Source: Alphaproteobacteria bacterium (GTDB lineage: Bacteria; Pseudomonadota; Alphaproteobacteria; UBA6615). Taken from it: a stretch of DNA of 12,828 nt. Shown piece by piece: positions 1 to 7,698 of the stretch. The position numbers and the translations under genes are program-made. Location: NCBI GenBank assembly GCA_029243445.1, contig JAQWSA010000095.1, positions 1 through 12,828 of the forward strand, in the 5' to 3' direction. Below the pieces are notes generated by a model that ran no database searches, was not told where the DNA came from, and saw nothing but the letters and a program-made list of their open reading frames with translations. Each line of letters starts with the position of its first letter. Positions within the stretch are counted from its first letter, which is position 1.

Positions 1-87
1 CCGTCATGCAAAGAATTGATCGATCAAATTATGCTGGAAGCAGATTTATTGATTCGTAAACGATTAGAACGGATGTTAGCTGCATAG
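1..87 (+). CDS. 3' end of an unidentified gene (last 28 codons)
   Basis: Frame 1 is open from the left edge to a TAG at 85-87 and encodes a 28-residue C-terminus beginning PSCKELIDQIM and ending RLERMLAA. It is an amphipathic, helix-like tail. It is weakly reminiscent of the C-terminal helix of flavin-dependent nitronate monooxygenase (2-nitropropane dioxygenase) proteins, but 28 residues cannot establish that and I name no function. The GMC oxidoreductase gene starts 52 bases downstream on the same strand with no evident terminator between them, so the two may be co-transcribed. The gene is cut by the window edge and is not inherently truncated. Confidence 0.5.
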   Translation, partial: PSCKELIDQIMLEADLLIRKRLERMLAA

Positions 88-139
88 TTTGTTAATATCA
101 GCAATAGAATAAATCTATTTGCCTAAAGATAGTAAAAAA

Positions 140-1822
140 ATGTTTAATTATATTATTATTGGCGGGGGCTCTGCCGGATGTGTTTTAGCTAATAGATTAT
201 CAGCTTTATCAAAAAATTCAGTGCTTTTGTTAGAAGCCGGAAGAGATACTGCCCCTGGGTCCGAACCTAGTGATGTTTTGGACACATATCCCGTTTCATA
301 TTATAATCCAGATTATGCGTGGTCAAACCTAACTGCTCATATGCGTGAACGCGGAAATTCTTTAGACCTCCCGTTGCGACAGGCACGAATATTGGGCGGG
401 GGATCATCTCTAATGGGCATGGTGGCGTTTCGGGGTACTCCAGATGACTATAATGGTTGGGAAGAACGGGGAGCAGCAGGGTGGGGTTGGGATGATGTTT
501 TACCGTTCTTTCTTAAGCTTGAAAGTGATAACGACTTTGATAACGCTCTGCATGGTCAAGAAGGACCTATTCCTATTAGAAGATTGGAACAATCGAAATG
601 GCCTCCTCTAATGAATGCTATAAGTGAATTTTGTAACAATCAGCAGATTGCTAGCATTAATGACTTTAATGCTGATTTTAGAGATGGTTTTGGCGTGTTA
701 CCTACTAGTAAGTTTTTAGAAAAACGTGCTTCGAGTGCTATCTGCTATCTTGATTCATCAGTAAGGCAGAGGCCTAATTTAAAAATTGTTACTGGATCCA
801 AAGTAAGCTCTTTATTGTTTGACGATGCAGAAAATAAACAAAAAGTTACTGGAGTTATTGCAAATATTAATGGAAAGAATGAAAGAATTTATGGACAAGA
901 AGTTATTTTATCTGCTGGTGCTTTGCAATCGCCGACAATGTTATTACGTTCTGGTATAGGGCCTATTGATGAACTCCGTAAATTAAATATAGACGTTATT
1001 GCTGATGTGCCCGGCGTAGGCTCTAATTTACAAAACCACCAGATTACTTACCTGGTTGCTCATATGCGATCTATCGCAAACCACAAATATGGCGATAGAC
1101 TGCATACGATGGCAACACTTCGCTATTCCTCAGGTCTTAAAGATTGTCCGCCTAGTGATATGTATATCTCTCTAGTGGGCATGACGGGATGGCACGCATT
1201 GGGACGAAGGCTTAGTTCATTAACTCCCGCAGTAATTAAACCTGCATCTAGGGGCAGAATTACTTTAAGAAGTGCTGATAAGAATATACGACCATTAATT
1301 GAATTTAATTTTCAATCTGATGAACGAGACCGTATTCGTTTAAAAGAGGCGGTTCGACGTGCAGCAGAAATTTTATTATCTGAACAAGTAAGAGGGCTTT
1401 GGCATCATGCATTCCCGGTCGTACATGCTCATCGCATGAGACAGTTAAATGATGTGAATGCTTTTAATTCATTAAGAGCAAAAGCTTTAGCGAAGCTTCT
1501 TGATGTTTTGCCTGCTACAGGGCGACCAATAGTAGGGTCTCTTTCAAAACCCAACCTAGATGTAGCTGCTCTTATTGCCGATGATGATCGTTTAAATGAA
1601 TTTGTTTCAGAAAGTGTTACAGGTATGGCACATCATGTAGGCACCTGTCGTATGGGAGCAATTTCTGATCCTATGGCAGTAGTGGATAGTTCTGCAAGGG
1701 TTCGCGGGATTAAAGGCTTAAGAGTTATTGATGCTTCTATTATGCCCGATATACCGAGAGCTAATACTAATATTCCAACTATAATGTTAGCTGAAAAACT
1801 TGCATCAAGTATTGTAAAGTAA
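140..1822 (+). CDS. GMC-family FAD-dependent alcohol dehydrogenase/oxidase (choline-dehydrogenase-like)
   Basis: A 560-residue soluble flavoprotein of the glucose-methanol-choline oxidoreductase family, which oxidises primary or secondary alcohols to carbonyls using FAD. The N-terminus has the dinucleotide-binding loop IIIGGGSAG (residues 5-13) and the acidic strand end LLLEAG near residue 33. The GMC signature ARILGGGSSLMGM lies near residues 83-95. The C-terminal active-site motif MAHHVGTCRMG contains the catalytic histidine (H498 in the H-x-x-G-T pattern), and PRANTNIPTIMLAEK supplies the partner Asn region. Length is normal for the family. I chose ATG 140; a TTG at 119 in the same frame would add seven residues, but GMC proteins usually begin a few residues before the FAD loop. 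It is followed 50 bases later by a cupin gene, probably the same operon. Substrate is unknown: the family spans choline, glucose, polyethylene glycol and long-chain alcohols. Confidence 0.92.
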   Translation: MFNYIIIGGGSAGCVLANRLSALSKNSVLLLEAGRDTAPGSEPSDVLDTYPVSYYNPDYAWSNLTAHMRERGNSLDLPLRQARILGGGSSLMGMVAFRGTPDDYNGWEERGAAGWGWDDVLPFFLKLESDNDFDNALHGQEGPIPIRRLEQSKWPPLMNAISEFCNNQQIASINDFNADFRDGFGVLPTSKFLEKRASSAICYLDSSVRQRPNLKIVTGSKVSSLLFDDAENKQKVTGVIANINGKNERIYGQEVILSAGALQSPTMLLRSGIGPIDELRKLNIDVIADVPGVGSNLQNHQITYLVAHMRSIANHKYGDRLHTMATLRYSSGLKDCPPSDMYISLVGMTGWHALGRRLSSLTPAVIKPASRGRITLRSADKNIRPLIEFNFQSDERDRIRLKEAVRRAAEILLSEQVRGLWHHAFPVVHAHRMRQLNDVNAFNSLRAKALAKLLDVLPATGRPIVGSLSKPNLDVAALIADDDRLNEFVSESVTGMAHHVGTCRMGAISDPMAVVDSSARVRGIKGLRVIDASIMPDIPRANTNIPTIMLAEKLASSIVK

Positions 1823-1872
1823 AAGTGATATTATAATAATAAAAATTTATAACCTTAATTGGAGCATTGGAC

Positions 1873-2247
1873 ATGCAGATTTTTAATGCGTTTGAAACTG
1901 GAAAGTACTCTGATGAAAACCCATCAAAAAATTCATCAGAAATTGCAGATGATGGATATGTTAGAACAAAAATAATAAATGATGAGAGTTGTTCTGTGTC
2001 AGTTGCATCATTTCGAGATGGTCAGGTTAGAGAAAAGCCCCACTGGCACCCAAATGCTGCAGAAATTTATTACGTTTTAGAAGGAAAAGGTGTGGCTACT
2101 GATTCTAATGGAAATAAAAAGAATGTTGAACCAGGAGATGTAATATATTTTAGCGCTGGTGAATCTCATAATATGCATGCAGCACCAGGTTACGATTGTA
2201 AATATTATAGGGTGCAAGCTGGACAAGATAGGCATGTAGAAGATTGA
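1873..2247 (+). CDS. small single-domain cupin protein
   Basis: A 124-residue single-domain cupin (small beta-barrel). Motif 1 is complete: G-x6-HWH-x4-E-x6-G with metal ligands H57, H59 and E64. Motif 2, GDVIYFSAGESH, supplies the fourth ligand H99, so a mononuclear metal site is expected. Such proteins act as small dioxygenases, isomerases or ligand-binding proteins; the reaction cannot be read here. ATG 1873 is preferred over the in-frame TTG at 1867 because GGAG at 1861-1864 lies 8 bases ahead of the ATG and only 2 ahead of the TTG. It follows the GMC gene closely on the same strand, suggesting shared transcription. It converges on the flavin reductase gene. Confidence 0.85.
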   Translation: MQIFNAFETGKYSDENPSKNSSEIADDGYVRTKIINDESCSVSVASFRDGQVREKPHWHPNAAEIYYVLEGKGVATDSNGNKKNVEPGDVIYFSAGESHNMHAAPGYDCKYYRVQAGQDRHVED

Positions 2248-2260
2248 AGACTGTTTTATG

Positions 2261-2294
2261 AGCTACCAAACCAGTGGCCAAAGGTTAAATAGCT
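2261..2294. terminator. weak candidate hairpin between convergent genes
   Basis: AGCTA (2261-2265) can pair with TAGCT (2290-2294), and inside it AACC with GGTT, giving an interrupted 9-pair stem in the 73-base gap between the cupin and the convergent flavin reductase. On the plus strand a T-rich run follows some 20 bases later, so the fit to an intrinsic terminator is poor. Position between converging genes is the main support. Confidence 0.25.
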
Positions 2295-2320
2295 AGATAA
2301 TAAGTTATATATTTTGGTTT

Positions 2321-2836
2321 TTAGGTTTTAAATGAAGTAAATTTGCCTTTGTAGAATAGTAGTGGCTCATTATCTTGATTTATTAGTAAATCAACCACTC
2401 TTCCAATCACAATAGACGTATTGTGCCTTTCAATGACTTCTTTTAATTCACAGTCCATAATTATAACGGAGTTATTGTATGTGGGTGCCCCGGTAGTCAT
2501 TCTTGACCATAACTTAGGGTCGAAACGTTTTGATCCTTTTAACTTTCCTTTTCCCGAAAAAGAGTTAGCTAAATCTTCTGTTCCCATTGGTAAGATATTT
2601 ATTGCAAAATGATTTGACTCTTTAACTGCCCCTAGGGCTGATGTTGAGTTATCAATTGATACCAGCATAGTTGGAGGATCGGCTGTAACATGTGTAGTTG
2701 ATAAAGCGAGAAGTCCATATGGACCTTTTTTGCTATTTGCCGTCACTACAGTTGCTCCGGATGGTCGATGTCCCATGGCCATCCAAAAGCTTCCAATATC
2801 AATAAGGTTTGTGGTTTTTCTAATAATTGAACTCAT
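2321..2836 (-). CDS. flavin reductase domain protein, likely reductase component of a two-component monooxygenase
   Basis: A 171-residue protein of the flavin-reductase-like FMN-binding family (HpaC/NtaB/RutF type). These enzymes use NAD(P)H to make free reduced flavin for a partner monooxygenase. Visible features are the N-terminal FWMAMGHRPSGATVVTA (family pattern F-x-x-AMG-x-x-P-x-G-x-TVVTA, about residues 17-33) and then GLLALSTTHVTADPPTMLVSI. HFAINILP lies in the middle, and VIGRVVDLLI with a closing LLFYKGKF is near the C-terminus. Length is normal. The gene is divergent from the NtaA-type monooxygenase at 2970 across a 133-base gap, and that arrangement strongly suggests partnership. 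The ATG at 2836 has only a weak Shine-Dalgarno sequence. The minus-strand TATAAT at 2852-2857 would leave a very short leader. Confidence 0.88.
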   Translation of the reverse strand: MSSIIRKTTNLIDIGSFWMAMGHRPSGATVVTANSKKGPYGLLALSTTHVTADPPTMLVSIDNSTSALGAVKESNHFAINILPMGTEDLANSFSGKGKLKGSKRFDPKLWSRMTTGAPTYNNSVIIMDCELKEVIERHNTSIVIGRVVDLLINQDNEPLLFYKGKFTSFKT

Positions 2837-2847
2837 AAAGTCTATAT

Positions 2848-2882
2848 TAGCATTATAATTTCAAAAAATCATATTAATGCTA
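2848..2882. promoter_or_regulatory. inverted repeat, candidate operator between divergent monooxygenase and reductase genes
   Basis: TAGCATTA (2848-2855) and TAATGCTA (2875-2882) form a perfect 8-bp inverted repeat with a 19-base AT-rich spacer. The left arm overlaps a minus-strand TATAAT (plus-strand ATTATA at 2852-2857), and the right arm falls about where the matching -35 element would be. That placement suits a dimeric repressor site for the flavin reductase promoter. No regulator gene lies in the window. Confidence 0.4.
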
Positions 2883-2935
2883 GATATGACATTGAAACAC
2901 CAATCAAGTATAACTGAATTATATAAAAATACTTT

Positions 2936-2941
2936 TATAAT
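2936..2941 (+). promoter_or_regulatory. candidate -10 box of the monooxygenase gene
   Basis: A consensus TATAAT lies 28 bases upstream of the monooxygenase ATG at 2970. No good -35 hexamer is seen at the usual spacing, so this may be an activator-dependent or weak promoter. It is the best promoter candidate in the divergent gap for plus-strand transcription. Confidence 0.4.
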
Positions 2942-2969
2942 GAATTTAGTTTCAAAGGTTTTGAGATGA

Positions 2970-4292
2970 ATGGCTAGAAAAGGTCAATTACACTTAGGCG
3001 CATTTATGAGACCAGCTACAATTCATACAGGTGGTTGGCGTTATCCTAATTCTTATGCTGATGCTAATTTTAATTTTGAGCATATTAAAAAATTTGCACA
3101 GCGTCTCGAAGAAGCAAAATTTGATGCTTTTTTTATGGCTGATCACTTAGCAGTACTCAATATGCCTATTGATGCGCTAAAAAGAAGTGCGACACCAACT
3201 TCATTTGAGCCTTTTACTCTTCTTTCTGCTTTGGCATCTGTAACAAAGAATATTGGTTTAGTGGCGACAGGGTCAACTACTTATGATGAGCCTTACCATG
3301 TTGCACGTCGATTTGCCTCTCTGGACCATATTAGTGAAGGAAGAGCGGGATGGAATATTGTTACGACCTCAAATCCGAATGCTTCATTAAATTTTGGTCT
3401 TGATGAGGCTCTTGAGCATGGAGATCGCTACGCTCGTGCTAGAGAATTTTATGATGTAGTAACTGGTTTATGGGATAGCTGGGATGAAGACGCATTTATA
3501 AAAAATAAAGAAAGTGGAGTATATTTTGATCCTGAAAAGCTAAATATACTTGATCATAAAGGTAAATACTTCTCGGTTCGTGGACCTTTAAATATTGCCC
3601 GGCCGGTGCAGGGATGGCCCCTAATTGTTCAGGCTGGTTCATCTGATTCTGGTCGTCAACTTGCTGCTGAAACTGCTGATGCGGTATTTACATCGCATTC
3701 TGATTTAGCTGCCGGTCGCGCGTTTTACTTAGATGTTAAGACACGTGCCAAGAAACTTGGTCGCAATCCAGATGAGATTAAAATACTACCTGCTTGTTTT
3801 GTTGTGATTGGTGAAACAATTGAAGATGCAAAAATGAAAAGAGCTAAGCTAGATAGCTTAGTTCATATTGATAGTGCTATAGCATCATTATCCATCGCGA
3901 TTGGAAGTGATGCCTCAAGGTTTGAATTGGATAAACCTCTTCCGGATATTCCAGAAAGTAATGCTAGTAAAAGCGGTCGTAGTAGAGCTATTGCATTAGC
4001 TAAGAAAGATCACTTAACAGTACGTCAACTAGCCCAAAGGCTAGGCGGTTATTCTGGAGCAGCAATGGTGGGTACACCTAGCTCTATAGTTGATGAGATG
4101 CAGGAATGGTTTGAATCAAAGGGCAGTGATGGGTTTACAATAATGTTTTCGCATTTACCAGGTGGATTAGAGGATTTCTGTGAGTCAGTCATTCCAGAAC
4201 TACAGCGTCGAGGGCTTTTCCGTAGTAAATATATAGGAAAAACTCTGAGAGAGAATCTTGGTTTGCCAAGACCAAGTAATAAATACTTTTAG
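2970..4292 (+). CDS. NtaA/SnaA/DszA-type FMN-dependent (LLM class) monooxygenase
   Basis: A 440-residue bacterial-luciferase-like TIM-barrel monooxygenase of the nitrilotriacetate/dibenzothiophene-sulfone monooxygenase family. These enzymes use reduced FMN and O2 to cleave C-N or C-S bonds or to oxygenate heterocycles. Family landmarks are the opening LHLGAFMRPATIHTGGWR, then AKFDAFFMADHLA and PFTLLSALASVTKNIGLVATGSTTYDEPYHVARRFASLDHIS. GRAGWNIVTTSNP, the HGDRYARAREF segment, HKGKYFSVRGPLN and WPLIVQAGSSDSGRQLAAETADAVF follow. Length is typical. The ATG at 2970 is preceded by AAAGG at 2954-2958. The divergent flavin reductase at 2321-2836 is the obvious source of reduced flavin. The next gene on the strand, a long amidase, follows after 169 bases that include a possible terminator, so it may have its own promoter. 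Substrate unknown. Confidence 0.92.
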   Translation: MARKGQLHLGAFMRPATIHTGGWRYPNSYADANFNFEHIKKFAQRLEEAKFDAFFMADHLAVLNMPIDALKRSATPTSFEPFTLLSALASVTKNIGLVATGSTTYDEPYHVARRFASLDHISEGRAGWNIVTTSNPNASLNFGLDEALEHGDRYARAREFYDVVTGLWDSWDEDAFIKNKESGVYFDPEKLNILDHKGKYFSVRGPLNIARPVQGWPLIVQAGSSDSGRQLAAETADAVFTSHSDLAAGRAFYLDVKTRAKKLGRNPDEIKILPACFVVIGETIEDAKMKRAKLDSLVHIDSAIASLSIAIGSDASRFELDKPLPDIPESNASKSGRSRAIALAKKDHLTVRQLAQRLGGYSGAAMVGTPSSIVDEMQEWFESKGSDGFTIMFSHLPGGLEDFCESVIPELQRRGLFRSKYIGKTLRENLGLPRPSNKYF

Positions 4293-4303
4293 TTTTAAAT
4301 GTC

Positions 4304-4340
4304 TAAAACATAAATACTTATGGTTAAATCTTATGTTTTA
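4304..4340. terminator. inverted repeat after the monooxygenase gene, possible terminator
   Basis: TAAAACATAA (4304-4313) and TTATGTTTTA (4331-4340) form a perfect 10-bp inverted repeat with a 17-base loop, starting 11 bases after the monooxygenase stop codon. The stem is AT-rich with few G-C pairs and there is no clean T-tract on the plus strand, so termination strength is uncertain. Confidence 0.4.
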
Positions 4341-4391
4341 AAAATATATTATTTATACTGTTTTATTCATTAGTGTATTTTTATTTAGATT

Positions 4392-4436
4392 AATTAGTTT
4401 AAGCTGGTGTTTTATAGGCTTTATAAATTAGTTTAA
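4392..4436. repeat. paired 11-bp direct repeat upstream of the long amidase gene
   Basis: AATTAGTTTAA occurs exactly at 4392-4402 and again at 4426-4436. The repeat starts are 34 bases apart, close to three helical turns, and the second copy ends 25 bases before the amidase ATG. Such same-face spacing in a promoter-length gap is typical of regulator half-sites, but the motif is AT-only apart from one G, so chance is a real alternative. Confidence 0.35.
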
Positions 4437-4461
4437 ATTATAAAAAAAGAGGTAGTAATTA

Positions 4462-6783
4462 ATGAGTGAAAAATCGCAAGTTGGTTCTTTTGAAATAGAA
4501 GAAGCAACTATAGATGAAATGCACAGGGCCATTCAATCGGGTCAGATAAACTGTGTTGAAATCGTTAAGGCATATATAGCAAGAGCTAAGGCATATAATG
4601 GTGTTGCTAGTATGCTAGTTACGGAAAAAGGCGAATCTATTGCTGAATCCCACGGAGCAATAAGAGCTGAATCATCACTTAATTTTCCCACTCAAACTGT
4701 TGCAGCAAGTGATTTGTTACCAGATCTAGATAAATATAAAGGTCCTCCTTTAGAGTTTGGTAGAATGGAACCAACAGCATCAGATCCTGAAGTGGATCAG
4801 CAATTTGGAATGATTGTTGGTATACCAGATGCAGGCCAAGTTAATGCATTAGCTACACTAAATATTAGAGGAGAGCGTTCGGTTACATGTCGTGGTGATT
4901 ATGACTTACATCCTTCTAAAGGACCGTTGCCGGTTGGGGCTCCTCCAGTATGTGAAATGTTTCGTCAATTTCCTGATGCTTTAGAGCGTGCTGCCGAACT
5001 CGATGAAGAATATGGAAATGATCCAGATCTAGAAAAAATGCCAATGTATGGTGTTACATTCTCATTCAAAGATCCTTTTGATACAAAGGATATGCGTTCT
5101 ACAGGCGGTGGCGATGCAGCATATGATATAGATTTTCCTGCTCGTGACCACATACTAGTAGAGCAGCTTCGCGATAAAGGGGCTATAATTTATGCTAAAG
5201 CTATAAATACCGAATATAATGGCAGAGCTGGTGATCCTGGGCATGGTAAACACTTACCAGATAAGGTTTTGCCTTCCACACTTGGTTATCAGAGGAGTAC
5301 ATGGGGAGGAAATCCTTCTAACTCATACGACACAACCCGCGCAGCATCACTGGGGTCTAGTTCTGGCTCAGCTGTATCAGTAAGTTGTAATCTTGTTATG
5401 GCCAGTTTAGGTGAAGAGACAAGGGCTTCTTGCCGTGGTCCATCTAATCATAATTCGGTTGCTTTGATACTACCTCATAAGTCTATGTTGGGATTTGATG
5501 GTGGTGCAATTGGTGCCGATATATATTGTGACCGTAGCGGTATTCACTGTCGAAAAATATCAGATTGTGCTAAGATACTAGACGCACTTAAAGATCCAAA
5601 TGAAGGATACTATGACCCAAGAGATCCTTTTACAACAATTCCTCGGTCATCAGTTTTAAGTTCAACTTATTCAGAGCATGCTAGAATGCATGGAAAGCCG
5701 GGCGCTCTTAAAAATATGAGGATTGGAATCATACGTGAGTCAATGGTCTATCCTGATGGTTCTAAAACAGAAGAGCCTATAATTAATGCTGCTAAAGAAG
5801 AAATAAAGACAGTTATAGGAGAGCATTTAGGTGCAACGTTAGTAGAGTCGACCGACCCTCTATGGAAACCCGATCCAGATATAGAGACTATGGAGACTGA
5901 TTTTCGGTCAGCTTTGGCGCGTCTTGTTCCTGTATTTATGCCAGATTTACTTTTTCGACTAGGACCTGATGATCAACCGATATTTAAAGACTTTGCATCG
6001 TCAATTTTATCCACTGAATTTACGCCAGGGAAGTTTTTTGGTACAGGTAAAATGAAGCCCATAGATTATATGATTAAAATGGCAGAAGGTATTATATCAC
6101 CTCCAGAAAACCTAGATATTGGTACAATTCAACAACAGGAAATGGCCATGGCCTTCCGTTTTCATATTCCCCAATACCTAACTCGTCGATCTGCTGACTG
6201 GAAAGCACTTGGTTTTACAGAATCGTTAGTAGATTTTAGTGAACTTAATAACCGATCTAAATTTTGGGGTGATGACCAAAGAGCTTCATTCAAAAACTGG
6301 GAAGAGGTAGATGATCCTCGTAATCCGCACGGTTCTCGTCAAGGAGTTAATGAGAGAATTATGTTACGTGAGTTGCTTCGTCGTGTTGATATGATGGTAA
6401 TTCTTGAAAATCACCTTGATTGTTTAGTTCGGCTTCACACACCGTGGCCACCAGGAATTATTGGAGGTCCAGCCCAATATGATATAATGCATAACCTTAG
6501 GCCGGAAACATTTAATGGACCAAATGCTGGTTTAACGGAAATATTAATACCAGCAGGTTATGTTAAAACTGCATATGACCCAGTATTTAAACTAAGCGAT
6601 GATGCAAAACGTTATATCTCTGCTTCAACCGATCAAGCAACTGAAGCTATTGAACCAGGTTTACCGTTCTCATTAGTATTTAGAGCTGAACCTGGCAAAG
6701 AAGACACATTGTTACAGGTTGCGTCTTCTTATGAAGAGGCCTCTAAACGGCGAGTGTCTCCGCCATCATTTGGACCTTTATAA
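4462..6783 (+). CDS. long amidase-signature family hydrolase (773 aa)
   Basis: An amidase-signature (Ser-cisSer-Lys) enzyme predicted to hydrolyse a C-N amide bond. The triad is visible: K203 in TFSFKDPFD, cis-Ser S299 in LGSSSGSAV and nucleophile S323 in LGEETRASCRGP. The 24-residue spacing between the two serines equals that in FAAH (S217/S241). Two things are unusual. At 773 residues it is far longer than the usual 450-550, with about 120 extra residues before the catalytic Lys, some 20 more between Lys and cis-Ser, and a long C-terminal half. Also, the usual GGS before the nucleophile is RAS. The extra N-terminal block (about residues 80-190) is orderly sequence such as FGRMEPTASDP and LNIRGERSVTC, so it looks like a conserved subfamily and not an accident. 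No signal peptide is seen. AAGAGG at 4447-4452 sits 9 bases before the ATG. A bicupin gene follows after 59 bases, likely in the same operon. Confidence 0.88.
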   Translation: MSEKSQVGSFEIEEATIDEMHRAIQSGQINCVEIVKAYIARAKAYNGVASMLVTEKGESIAESHGAIRAESSLNFPTQTVAASDLLPDLDKYKGPPLEFGRMEPTASDPEVDQQFGMIVGIPDAGQVNALATLNIRGERSVTCRGDYDLHPSKGPLPVGAPPVCEMFRQFPDALERAAELDEEYGNDPDLEKMPMYGVTFSFKDPFDTKDMRSTGGGDAAYDIDFPARDHILVEQLRDKGAIIYAKAINTEYNGRAGDPGHGKHLPDKVLPSTLGYQRSTWGGNPSNSYDTTRAASLGSSSGSAVSVSCNLVMASLGEETRASCRGPSNHNSVALILPHKSMLGFDGGAIGADIYCDRSGIHCRKISDCAKILDALKDPNEGYYDPRDPFTTIPRSSVLSSTYSEHARMHGKPGALKNMRIGIIRESMVYPDGSKTEEPIINAAKEEIKTVIGEHLGATLVESTDPLWKPDPDIETMETDFRSALARLVPVFMPDLLFRLGPDDQPIFKDFASSILSTEFTPGKFFGTGKMKPIDYMIKMAEGIISPPENLDIGTIQQQEMAMAFRFHIPQYLTRRSADWKALGFTESLVDFSELNNRSKFWGDDQRASFKNWEEVDDPRNPHGSRQGVNERIMLRELLRRVDMMVILENHLDCLVRLHTPWPPGIIGGPAQYDIMHNLRPETFNGPNAGLTEILIPAGYVKTAYDPVFKLSDDAKRYISASTDQATEAIEPGLPFSLVFRAEPGKEDTLLQVASSYEEASKRRVSPPSFGPL

Positions 6784-6842
6784 ATAGAAACACACTTAGA
6801 TTTTACGTTACTAAACATTAAAAGTTATTTTGGAAGGTTAAT

Positions 6843-7670
6843 ATGCCAATTGTTGTTAGAGGATTAGAAATTGAATGTATAGAGATTGAGAAAGGAGTTA
6901 CTATCCAGCGTCTTCTATCTCCTAAAAATACAGGTTCGGATCATGTTCTTCTAAATCTGATGGAATTTACTAAGGGATCGATATACAATATATCACTAGA
7001 TGAAGGGGCTTTTGGTTGGTTGCAAATTCTAGAAGGTTCCGGAATTCTAACAAATTATGAAGTGGAATTAGAACCGCATGGCGTAACTTATATGCCTGTA
7101 GGTTATGAAGGTGATTTTAGGGCTAACGAGGAATGCACCAAATTATTAGTTGCTATTGTACCTAATGCTCGACGTTTTGATAATCAAATAAATAATACTC
7201 CCAGCATATTACAAACTACTGATTGGTCTAATGAACCAGTTTTAAAATCTGAACATGATCAACGAACGCGTATATACCTGGCTACGCGCACATTGACTGG
7301 TACCGAGGCGTATCGTGGAGAGATGATTAGGTATCCCGAAGGCACCAAAGCTCCCGAACATCATCATGAAGGTGCAGAACATTTTCAATACGTACTTAAA
7401 GGATCTGGCACAGCCGTATTAGCAGGGGTTTCATGTAATTTATCCGCCGGAGATGTTCTCTATAATTATGATAAAGAAGCTCATTCATTTCACAATAATG
7501 GTTCCGAAGAATTTATTTTTGTAGAGTTTTTCGTGCCTGGAAGTTGTAAAACGGTATGGGCTCCTGGAGCAAATGTTTGTGCCTGGCTACCTACTAATCT
7601 AGACATTATGGGAAGGTCACCTTCTCGAGATATTGCATATCATGTTCACGGAGAAGATAAAGGCATTTAA
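6843..7670 (+). CDS. two-domain cupin (bicupin) with one intact metal site
   Basis: A 275-residue protein made of two cupin barrels. The N-terminal barrel (about residues 30-110) keeps the fold pattern (LQILEGSG, VTYMPVGYEGDF) but lacks all histidine ligands, so it is probably structural. The C-terminal barrel (about 150-235) has a full motif 1 with H173-x-H175-x3-E179 inside PEHHHEGAEHFQYVLKGSG, and motif 2 GDVLYNYDKEAHSFHN with H214. A tail of about 45 residues follows (TVWAPGANVCAWLP and onward). The arrangement recalls bicupins such as ureidoglycine aminohydrolase or gentisate/quercetin dioxygenase-type folds, but I do not recognise a specific enzyme. The start is well supported: GGAAGG at 6832-6837 lies 5 bases before the ATG. 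It follows the long amidase by 59 bases and ends 28 bases from the convergent short amidase. A role in handling the amidase substrate or product is inferred from context only. Confidence 0.82.
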   Translation: MPIVVRGLEIECIEIEKGVTIQRLLSPKNTGSDHVLLNLMEFTKGSIYNISLDEGAFGWLQILEGSGILTNYEVELEPHGVTYMPVGYEGDFRANEECTKLLVAIVPNARRFDNQINNTPSILQTTDWSNEPVLKSEHDQRTRIYLATRTLTGTEAYRGEMIRYPEGTKAPEHHHEGAEHFQYVLKGSGTAVLAGVSCNLSAGDVLYNYDKEAHSFHNNGSEEFIFVEFFVPGSCKTVWAPGANVCAWLPTNLDIMGRSPSRDIAYHVHGEDKGI

Positions 7671-7698
7671 AAGCTATACAAAATATATGAAATAAATT

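Noticed and set aside
119..139. TTG start for the GMC oxidoreductase, seven residues upstream
   Set aside because: ATG 140 puts the FAD-binding loop at the usual distance from the N-terminus and the TTG has no better ribosome binding site.
2421..2612. Plus-strand open frame of about 63 codons inside the flavin reductase gene
   Set aside because: It lies antisense to a gene with clear family motifs, lacks recognisable protein features and has no ribosome binding site of note.
4965..5153. Minus-strand open frame inside the long amidase
   Set aside because: It is antisense to a strongly supported coding region and is low-complexity, serine-rich shadow sequence.
6843..7670. Naming the bicupin as ureidoglycine aminohydrolase
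   Set aside because: It shares the two-barrel plan with only the second metal site intact, but I cannot match specific active-site segments, and no ureide-pathway genes are visible.
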